A DNA stretch of 5,795 bases from Gammaproteobacteria bacterium. GTDB taxonomy: Bacteria; Pseudomonadota; Gammaproteobacteria; Acidiferrobacterales; Acidiferrobacteraceae. This document shows, piece by piece, positions 1 to 4,497 of this stretch. The notes below the pieces were generated by a model that did not search any database, was not told where the DNA came from, and saw nothing but the letters and a program-made list of their open reading frames with translations. Position 1 is the stretch's first letter. Every line of letters starts with the position of its first letter. The stretch covers positions 1-5,795 of the forward strand of contig JAPTWT010000228.1 in assembly GCA_028064935.1 (NCBI GenBank). The letters are read 5' to 3'. The position numbers and the translations under genes were made by a program.

Positions 1-90
1 AAAGCCCTTTCAGGTCCTCATCAGGCCTCCAAGGCGCACGGCTTCATTAAGGACCTGATTGCCGACCAGGGGCAGGAGGTGGCGGCCTGA
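1..90 (+). CDS. 3' end of an unrecognised gene (partial)
   Basis: An open frame enters from the left edge and gives 29 residues ending in ADQGQEVAA before a TGA stop at 88-90. Only the C-terminal tail is visible, so no domain or function can be assigned. It is co-directional with the genes at 142 and 605, and a GC-rich hairpin follows 7 bp after its stop. That supports a genuine gene end here. The frame is open for only 90 bases, so the call leans on its position and on the hairpin rather than on protein content. Confidence 0.5.
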   Translation, partial: KALSGPHQASKAHGFIKDLIADQGQEVAA

Positions 91-97
91 TTTCCCC

Positions 98-124
98 GGG
101 CCCCGTAATAGTGCGGGGCCCTTT
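98..124 (+). terminator. GC-rich hairpin, possible weak intrinsic terminator
   Basis: A perfect 8-bp inverted repeat, GGGCCCCG at 98-105 and CGGGGCCC at 114-121, encloses an 8-base loop and is followed by only three T residues (122-124). The stem is strong but the U-tract is short, so it may terminate only partly, or act as an mRNA structure just upstream of the ribosome binding site at 130-134 of the next gene. Confidence 0.45.
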
Positions 125-141
125 ACAACGGAGGACACACA

Positions 142-534
142 ATGCGGAAATTCATCGACCAACGGCAATATAACGACCACGTCGACAACCTGATCTGCGG
201 CCCATTGACCGCCCGAGAGGTCGCGGGCTTGATCCGCGCCGGCGAGCGTTTCAAACAGAAAACGCTGGAAACCGAGTGGAGCATCGCTCTTCTCCGTGGT
301 CTCGGGCGTGCGCCGGATCCCTCCCCCTTTTCGCGCGCGTATTTTGCCGGCCGGGCGCAAGCGCTCGCCGAGGCCTTGGCGTTGGCCGATATTCAGGCCC
401 AGAACGGCCAGGAGGCGGCCTGGGAGGCCTGGGATGAGATGCTTGGCTATGCCAACGTGGTCGAGAATGAGCTACTCGACCGCTACAACACGGAGGCCGT
501 CGCATCCGGCGACGGGCACGCCATCCCCCGTTAG
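142..534 (+). CDS. Hypothetical protein, 130 residues
   Basis: The ATG at 142 is preceded by GGAGG at 130-134 with a 7-base spacer, a convincing ribosome binding site, and the frame ends at TAG 532-534. The protein is mostly helix-forming. An N-terminal part contains GPLTAREVAGLIRAGERF (about residues 20-37), and an Ala/Glu-rich stretch (about residues 70-110) contains EAWDEMLGYANVVENELLDRY. There are no membrane segments, no signal peptide, no cysteine clusters and no catalytic motif that I recognise. The LTAREVAGLIRAG segment could be one helix pair of a helix-turn-helix, but the rest does not confirm it. Its neighbours suggest mobile-element cargo. It is a real gene by start signal and position; its function is unknown. 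Confidence 0.75.
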   Translation: MRKFIDQRQYNDHVDNLICGPLTAREVAGLIRAGERFKQKTLETEWSIALLRGLGRAPDPSPFSRAYFAGRAQALAEALALADIQAQNGQEAAWEAWDEMLGYANVVENELLDRYNTEAVASGDGHAIPR

Positions 535-536
535 AC

Positions 537-565
537 TTGCAATCGTGACTGTCACTGTATAGGAT
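537..565 (+). promoter_or_regulatory. Putative sigma70-type promoter of the basic-protein gene
   Basis: TTGCAA at 537-542 (4 of 6 matches to TTGACA) lies 17 bp before TAGGAT at 560-565 (4 of 6 matches to TATAAT, including the key first, second and last positions). Transcription would begin near 572, about 33 bases before the ATG at 605. The ideal spacing, and a palindrome lying exactly inside the spacer, raise confidence above the hexamer scores alone. Confidence 0.5.
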
Positions 566-587
566 AGCAGCATATCGTGACAGTCAC
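545..587. promoter_or_regulatory. Paired operator: two GTGAC-N-GTCAC palindromes
   Basis: Two odd palindromes, GTGAC-T-GTCAC at 545-555 and GTGAC-A-GTCAC at 577-587, sit inside a longer shared unit (ATC before and T after in both). Their centres (550 and 582) are 32 bp apart, close to three helical turns, so a bound dimer on each would face the same side of the DNA. The first lies inside the -35/-10 spacer and the second just after the predicted start site. This is a classic repression layout. The bound protein is unknown; the product of the gene at 605 is an obvious but unproven candidate for self-control. Confidence 0.65.
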
Positions 588-604
588 TATTAGGAGGGCG
601 CACG

Positions 605-859
605 ATGCCACGCAAACCCACCAAAAAATCAGGCCCCATGTCCCCCGCCGAGCGCCAGCGAGAAAAGCGCGCCCGCGACCGCGCCAAGGTCTGGAGCCCT
701 GATGAGGACCTGAAAGGGCTTTCTGATACCGGGTTGTTGGAGCAACTGGCGATCGCGTTTAGAAAAGAGCGCGACCAGAAGCGCGGCTGGCAAAGTCGTG
801 GGGCGATCACCCGCGGCCTCATGAAAGAGGTCGAAAGGAGGTTGAAGCAAAAGCCTTGA
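605..859 (+). CDS. Small, very basic protein, possible DNA-binding regulator
   Basis: The ATG at 605 follows AGGAGG (592-597) with a 7-base spacer, a near-ideal start. An internal ATG at 638 lacks such a site. The 84-residue product begins with a Lys/Arg-rich segment (PRKPTKKS, then SPAERQREKRARDRAKV at about residues 13-29). An amphipathic helical part follows (about residues 40-82), with LSDTGLLEQLAIAFRKERD and ending EVERRLKQKP. There is no cysteine motif, signal peptide or membrane segment. The SPAERQR..R.R opening is a pattern I associate with small plasmid and phage proteins, but I cannot name a family. The twin palindromes in its promoter make autoregulation by a DNA-binding product plausible. 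It is probably cotranscribed with the downstream hairpin repeats up to the terminator at 969-997. Confidence 0.75.
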   Translation: MPRKPTKKSGPMSPAERQREKRARDRAKVWSPDEDLKGLSDTGLLEQLAIAFRKERDQKRGWQSRGAITRGLMKEVERRLKQKP

Positions 860-888
860 TCAGGTACTATGACCACGGTGTACAAGAC

Positions 889-960
889 GTAGTTCCCCTG
901 CGCAAGCAGGGATGAAAGGCAAGTCTTTATGGTGAAGTATCCCCTGCGCAAGCAGGGATG
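889..960 (+). repeat. Two CRISPR-like hairpin repeats (type I-E-like), abnormal spacing
   Basis: A 21-base core is identical at 894-914 and 940-960. It starts TCCCCTGC, passes through GCAA and ends GCAGGGATG. Each core folds into a 6-bp stem (CCCTGC/GCAGGG) capped by GCAA, a GNRA-type tetraloop. Similarity extends a few bases upstream (GTAGT before copy 1, GAAGTA before copy 2) and stops right after the core. The TTCCCC-stem-GGGAT-A layout recalls type I-E CRISPR repeats. However, the copy-to-copy period is 46 bp rather than about 61, there are only two copies, and no cas gene is in the window. It could be a decayed array end, a REP-like element, iterons, or paired RNA hairpins in the 3' untranslated region of the gene at 605. 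Confidence 0.6.
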
Positions 961-968
961 GGACTTGG

Positions 969-997
969 GGCCGGGCTTAATGCCCGGCCTTTTGTTG
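969..997 (+). terminator. Strong rho-independent terminator
   Basis: GGCCGGGC (969-976) pairs perfectly with GCCCGGCC (982-989) around the 5-base loop TTAAT and is followed directly by TTTTGTTG (990-997). This is a textbook intrinsic terminator on the plus strand. It would end transcripts from the promoter at 537 after they pass the gene at 605 and the two hairpin repeats, and it insulates the SIR2 genes downstream. Confidence 0.85.
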
Positions 998-1026
998 CCC
1001 GTTTTCCCCAAATCCGGGGAAAACTG

Positions 1027-1119
1027 TCACCCCAACCTCCCCACCAGATCCTCTGCCCTCAAGTGCGTATACCGTTTCAGCATCTGCAGGGTCTTGTGGC
1101 TCGTGATCGTCGCCACATG
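1027..1119 (-). pseudogene. C-terminal remnant of a tyrosine-recombinase integrase
   Basis: On the minus strand, the 30 codons ending at the stop TGA (1027-1029) encode VATITSHKTLQMLKRY followed by THLRAEDLVGRLG. This is the end of a site-specific integrase. The His of SHKT corresponds to the late catalytic His/Trp position, and the Tyr of KRYTHL to the nucleophile in the conserved HKTLQML.RYTHL block. Everything before this tail is missing: upstream of about 1119-1131 the minus strand switches to a transposase fragment in another frame. The gene is therefore dead. It marks a former integrative element whose integrase pointed leftwards. Confidence 0.8.
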
Positions 1120-1241
1120 TTGTAATCGGTCTGGCCCTGATAGGCCGAGTCGACCCAGACATGGGTTTCCTCGCCATGGAGGAGATCGGGCAGGGCCGTG
1201 GCGTCATGAACGTTGGCGGCGGTCACGACTCTGGCGTTGCG
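1120..1241 (-). pseudogene. Internal fragment of an IS5-family transposase
   Basis: On the minus strand, about 41 codons read R-N-A-R-V-V then TAANVHDATALPDLLHG, and then VWVDSAYQGQTDY. This matches the central part of IS5-family DDE transposases: the TAANVHD block, then LPDLLHGEE, then the second catalytic Asp within VWVDSAYQG. A minus-strand TAG at 1242-1244 precedes it, and its downstream end runs into the integrase tail in a different frame. No terminal inverted repeats or rest of the transposase are visible, so this is a relic. Its right edge near 1241 coincides with where the AT-richer SIR2 gene region begins, and so limits how far left that gene can start. Confidence 0.75.
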
Positions 1242-1244
1242 CTA

Positions 1245-1253
1245 TGGTATTAA
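1245..1253 (+). promoter_or_regulatory. Possible extended -10 promoter element for the first SIR2 gene
   Basis: TGGTATTAA fits an extended -10 (TG, one base, then TATTAA, 4 of 6 matches to TATAAT) and would start RNA near 1260, just beyond the transposase relic and 23 bases before the preferred ATG at 1283. I see no convincing -35 at the right distance, so this is tentative. Confidence 0.25.
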
Positions 1254-1282
1254 TGGTGGTAGAAGCCTCACATTCTCTTTAC

Positions 1283-2668
1283 ATGACCGCCGCCATGAAG
1301 AAACGCAGGCCAAAACCTCGGTTAACCGTTATCGTCGGGGCTGGCGCCACTACCGGCGCTGTCATTGCAAGCCTTCGTCAGCAAAAAGATAGGTCAGGCA
1401 AGCCGCTTTCCGAAGACGTCATAAAAAGACAGGACAATTACTCGACACAACATCTGACAGCGAAAATTGGGCGCTTAGATGCTCCGCAAGCCATTATAGC
1501 TGGTGCGCCCTACGGGCGTGGTGCCCGCGACGTCCCGGGTACGCCACCCCGGCGTTACGACACGCAGGTTTCCGTCATACCATGGCTAATGCAGGCCTTG
1601 AGGGCCTATTACCGCGCCCCCAACTTTGAAACCTTGCTGGGTGTTATCGAAGACTTGGAGATGTTTGCAGGCAGCCAATACAACCTCACCGCACGAGACG
1701 AGTACCGCTTCCCTCTCAACGCATTCTTAGATCCTCTTCCGCGACACGCATTCCTACTGGATAGACTCCTGCTTCAGGAGGCGCGTCGACAAATCGTGGC
1801 CACCCTCATGGAGCACGTCCCGGACAAAGAACACTGCGCTGCGACTCAATACCGGGCGAGCTTTGATATCCTCAAGAAATCCTTTGACTTGGACGTCTTC
1901 ACACTCAATTACGATCTCTTATTGGACGCGGCCCTAACATCAGACAGCCAACAACCCTTTGATGGGTTCATCCGAGATGCGGGATCCAACGGGCCCGCAG
2001 CTAGGGCCTTCGACCGGCCCAGTTTTATCGCGCGGGCGCAAAGGGATCCATGCACGCTCGTTCACCTGCACGGTTGCAGCCTTTTCGGCTATATTGCGGA
2101 CCACACAGGCGTGATCCGGTTCGATGAAATTGTTAAACACCATAACGTTAACGCAGCTCTTAGCTCCGTAACGGGCAGCGTCCGCAGCGAGAACACACAA
2201 AACGGCGAGATTTTAAGCGCAGGCCCCATAATCTCCGGAGTAAACAAGATCGCCAAGATCACGGCCACCATGGCCCCCTATGGTTATTATTATCAGGCAT
2301 TAGGTAACGCTATTTCCTCAAACTCTAGACTTTTAATCATAGGCTATGGCGGCGCCGATCCTCATGTGAATGCATGGATTGAGCAGTTTCAATATATCCA
2401 CGGTCAAGCTCGCCGGGCTGTTGTGGTTCTGGGAGGCGGTGCTAGTGCATGGCTTTCCTTCGCGCACGAAACAGCCCTCGACAGGCTAATGCACTCCGTG
2501 GACAACGCAATACCACCAAAGACTCTCAGTCATACGACAGGTATTCAGACGCTCACAGAAGCTACGCTTTTGGCACACGATGGCTTTCCGGTCTCGGCGG
2601 AAGACACGAGAGAAATGGTTTCGTTTTTCTTAAAACACACGGATAACTGGACCTCAAGAAGGGCTTGA
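1283..2668 (+). CDS. SIR2-like NAD-binding protein, putative defence protein (SIR2-A)
   Basis: The product (461 residues from ATG 1283) belongs to the SIR2-like (SIR2_2) superfamily. In order it shows a Rossmann loop VIVGAGATTG (GAG at 19-21), NFET (114-117), TLNYD with the catalytic-type Asn209, HLHG with the catalytic-type His263, PYGYYY (332-337) and IGYGGADPHVNAWIEQ (from 353). In bacterial anti-phage SIR2 proteins (ThsA, DSR families) the equivalent Asn and His cleave NAD; the same role here is inferred. Between GAG and NFET it has roughly 45 more residues than its neighbour SIR2-B. There is no signal peptide or membrane helix. The frame is open back to 929, but that stretch covers a terminator and minus-strand pseudogenes, so an upstream start is unlikely. 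ATGs at 1244, 1253 and 1295 remain possible because none has a good ribosome binding site (AGAAG at 1261-1265 is distant). The gene is AT-rich compared with its flanks, a sign of transfer. Confidence 0.85.
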   Translation: MTAAMKKRRPKPRLTVIVGAGATTGAVIASLRQQKDRSGKPLSEDVIKRQDNYSTQHLTAKIGRLDAPQAIIAGAPYGRGARDVPGTPPRRYDTQVSVIPWLMQALRAYYRAPNFETLLGVIEDLEMFAGSQYNLTARDEYRFPLNAFLDPLPRHAFLLDRLLLQEARRQIVATLMEHVPDKEHCAATQYRASFDILKKSFDLDVFTLNYDLLLDAALTSDSQQPFDGFIRDAGSNGPAARAFDRPSFIARAQRDPCTLVHLHGCSLFGYIADHTGVIRFDEIVKHHNVNAALSSVTGSVRSENTQNGEILSAGPIISGVNKIAKITATMAPYGYYYQALGNAISSNSRLLIIGYGGADPHVNAWIEQFQYIHGQARRAVVVLGGGASAWLSFAHETALDRLMHSVDNAIPPKTLSHTTGIQTLTEATLLAHDGFPVSAEDTREMVSFFLKHTDNWTSRRA

Positions 2669-2669
2669 A

Positions 2670-2888
2670 TTGGCAAACGACTTTAGCGAACGAGAATCTC
2701 ACGGACTTCTCCTGCAAATTGATAAGGATGGCCAGGCACCATGCCCTCGCTGCCAGGTAAACGCTGTTACGATAACGCACACCGAATTGCATCCCGTGGT
2801 CGGCGGCCAACGTCCATTTGGTCCTGAGATCAAATGGACACAGATCAAATGCGGACATTGTGGCGCCCGAGGGGGGCATCCGCGGTAG
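2670..2888 (+). CDS. Small zinc-ribbon protein between the SIR2 genes
   Basis: A 72-residue frame starts at TTG 2670, one base after the SIR2-A stop, with AAGAAGGG (2656-2663) 6 bases upstream, so translation is probably coupled. The protein has two knuckles, C25-P-R-C28 and C61-G-H-C64, about 32 residues apart, the usual four-cysteine layout of a zinc ribbon; zinc binding is inferred from this. The segment between them (about 30-60) looks strand-rich (VNAVTITHTEL, IKWTQIKCG). Residues 1-22 are polar and hydrophilic. There is no transmembrane segment. Zinc ribbons commonly bind nucleic acid or proteins, so a sensing, scaffolding or regulatory role beside the SIR2 proteins is possible but not shown. 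The position and coupling argue that it belongs to the same functional unit. Confidence 0.75.
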   Translation: MANDFSERESHGLLLQIDKDGQAPCPRCQVNAVTITHTELHPVVGGQRPFGPEIKWTQIKCGHCGARGGHPR

Positions 2889-2947
2889 CAATCGAGAGTC
2901 GCTACACGGGATGATCTCAGGATAACCATCAAGGAGACGCAATAGAA

Positions 2948-3052
2948 GTGCGACATGCGGGCCATGGACGCACCGCCGGGCACTGGAATGATGTAAAGAC
3001 GGCGACGGGCACAGCCGGATATTCTTCCGGGAATGAGGAGAGGCCTGGTTAG
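2948..3052 (+). CDS. Possible 34-residue small ORF
   Basis: A GTG at 2948 has AAGGAG (2931-2936) 11 bases upstream and opens a frame of 34 residues (with AGHWNDVKTATGTAGYSSG in the middle) ending at TAG 3050-3052. It would fill most of the 188-base gap between the zinc-ribbon gene and SIR2-B. The non-ATG start, long spacer and lack of any recognised motif make it uncertain. It may instead be a leader region; a short hairpin (CCGGA 3015-3019 with TCCGG 3026-3030) lies within it. I see no clear terminator in this gap, so read-through into SIR2-B is possible. Confidence 0.2.
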   Translation: MRHAGHGRTAGHWNDVKTATGTAGYSSGNEERPG

Positions 3053-3060
3053 CGTAAGAT

Positions 3061-3070
3061 GGGGGAGGAG
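3061..3070 (+). promoter_or_regulatory. Ribosome binding site fixing the SIR2-B start
   Basis: GGGGGAGGAG sits 6 bases before ATG 3077. The earlier in-frame ATG at 3059 overlaps this purine tract and has no good site of its own, so 3077 is the better start. Confidence 0.75.
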
Positions 3071-3076
3071 TGTCGG

Positions 3077-4249
3077 ATGGTTGACCGTCAATCGCGTGGC
3101 TGCGAGACGCAAGGGTGTTCTGGTACGCCTCGCCAACGGCTTGTCGTGTTGTTGGGGGCTGGATCCACCATTCATGCCGGCGCCCCTTCCACTGACGACA
3201 TTACCGAGTATCTGTGTGTTCATGAACATGATCGCCTCGGGAATGTCATTCGGGGACTTTGCGAGCAAAGAGGTTCACTGGGCTTCAACTTTGAGACGAT
3301 AATGGCGGCCATGGAGGCCTTGGACGAATATGCTCTGGACAAGCGGTATCCGCCCGTCGTGGGCGGAGAGATTGGTACCGTCACGACATTAAGACCAGGT
3401 TATGAAGAGTTTCTCAATATCGTCAACGTGGACTCATTTTCTTGCCTGCATCGCTTGTTATTGTCGGCTATCACCACCTTTGTGATCGAAAGAACGAAGG
3501 CCTGTTCTGTTAGGAATCTTTCGGCGTTCGTGAGCCGCCTTGGCGAACACTTCGATTTGACGGTTGTGACCTTGAACTACGACGACCTCATTGACCGTGC
3601 AGGGGTCTGGTTTGACGGCTTTGTACCAAGCCCCGAAGGCGAGCAGTATGAGGTATTCGACCATGCAGCATGGCGCGGGCGCGTGGCCTCGGAGCGGGCT
3701 ATCCTCCTGCATTTACACGGGAGCGTGCGTTTCGGAAGGAACCCTGGCCTAGGAGGATATGTCGTCAAGTATCATGCGGCCGAAGAGGCACAGAAATCTT
3801 TCAGGCAAAGCCGTGGGCCGGTTCCGAGAGGCCCAGGGAGGCCTGTGATGATCTCAGGCGACCAGAAGGAGCGGAATCTCAACGAATTCGCGGCCCCGCT
3901 CGGTTACTACTACAATGCCTTTGTCAATGCCGCGCTCGATTGTCCCTTATGGCTTATCGCCGGGTACGGGGGGAAGGACGCGCATGTTAATCGATGGATT
4001 GAGCAAAGCGCATGGACCCACCAAGGTTATGCCCGGATTGCCCATATCGACGCCGGAACGGACTTCCCATGGCTGCCTGCGGGCCCCTACGTCCACTGGA
4101 CCGGGCCCACGCTCGGGGCATGGCGGGGTGCGCGAGGCGATTTCCCACCCGCCGCAGACGTCCTTGACGATATTATCGCGTTCCTGGGCGGGGACGACAT
4201 GATTCGCCCCGGGTCTGCCGAGGATCGAAAACAAGACCCGGTGGCCTGA
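3077..4249 (+). CDS. SIR2-like NAD-binding protein, putative defence protein (SIR2-B)
   Basis: The product (390 residues from ATG 3077; 396 if ATG 3059 is used) is a divergent paralogue of SIR2-A with the same motif order. These are VVLLGAGST (GAGS 27-30) followed by GAP (35-37), NFET (71-74), TLNYDD with Asn167, HLHGS with His214, LGYYYNAF (275-282) and AGYGGKDAHVNRWIEQ (from 295). The distance from NFET to the TLNYD Asn is 96 residues here and 95 in SIR2-A. Both catalytic-type residues are present, so NAD hydrolysis is plausible by analogy with ThsA and DSR proteins, though not demonstrated. Almost the whole protein is the SIR2 fold; only about 60 residues follow the GYGG block, too few for a sensor domain. 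There is no signal peptide or membrane helix. It lies 188 bases after the zinc-ribbon gene on the same strand and may share its transcript. The two products could form a hetero-oligomer, or act as enzyme and regulator. Confidence 0.87.
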   Translation: MVDRQSRGCETQGCSGTPRQRLVVLLGAGSTIHAGAPSTDDITEYLCVHEHDRLGNVIRGLCEQRGSLGFNFETIMAAMEALDEYALDKRYPPVVGGEIGTVTTLRPGYEEFLNIVNVDSFSCLHRLLLSAITTFVIERTKACSVRNLSAFVSRLGEHFDLTVVTLNYDDLIDRAGVWFDGFVPSPEGEQYEVFDHAAWRGRVASERAILLHLHGSVRFGRNPGLGGYVVKYHAAEEAQKSFRQSRGPVPRGPGRPVMISGDQKERNLNEFAAPLGYYYNAFVNAALDCPLWLIAGYGGKDAHVNRWIEQSAWTHQGYARIAHIDAGTDFPWLPAGPYVHWTGPTLGAWRGARGDFPPAADVLDDIIAFLGGDDMIRPGSAEDRKQDPVA

Positions 4250-4497
4250 TCGGTGCCGATTGCGTAAGATACGGAAAACACAACGACAAAGGGTCGGCTG
4301 GGCCCCTGAAACCCGCTGCCGCGTCTGTGTGAGGCCACCTAAATGGTTCCGATCCATGCCCTTTCGGGCGCTCTTGCCCCTGTGGCGACTGAGGCGCGCC
4401 CGCGGCCCTATGGCTGCCCGGCGCAGACCCAGGACACCCTCCCTGCGGCCCGCGGGAGGACCGCCCGGTGGCTGGACCAGAGAGGCGAGATGGGCGC
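4250..4497. other. Gene-free GC-rich spacer before hsdR
   Basis: This 248-base gap is very GC-rich on its right half. It contains small self-complementary pieces (GCCC-TTTC-GGGC at 4358-4369) without a T-tract, and no terminator or promoter I can defend. An open frame from TTG 4260 to 4511 is a low-complexity Arg/Pro product overlapping the hsdR start and looks spurious. I see no remnant of hsdM or hsdS here. Confidence 0.5.

Noticed and set aside
889..960. Calling the two repeats a genuine CRISPR array
   Set aside because: Only two copies, a 46-bp period, upstream flanks that need a gap to align, and no cas genes in the window; recorded as a CRISPR-like repeat instead.
472..1011. Minus-strand 179-residue open frame
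   Set aside because: It is antisense to the gene at 605, the operator pair and the repeats, has no start signal and shows no recognisable motif.
977..1207. Minus-strand 76-residue open frame
   Set aside because: It is in the wrong frame for both the integrase tail and the transposase fragment that the same strand encodes, so it is a chance frame across the scar.
929..1282. N-terminal extension of the SIR2-A frame
   Set aside because: It overlaps the second hairpin repeat, a strong terminator and two antisense pseudogenes, and its translation is Arg/Pro/Trp-rich with no domain.
4358..4369. GCCC-TTTC-GGGC hairpin as a terminator for SIR2-B
   Set aside because: The stem is only 4 bp, no T-tract follows, and it is about 110 bases past the SIR2-B stop.
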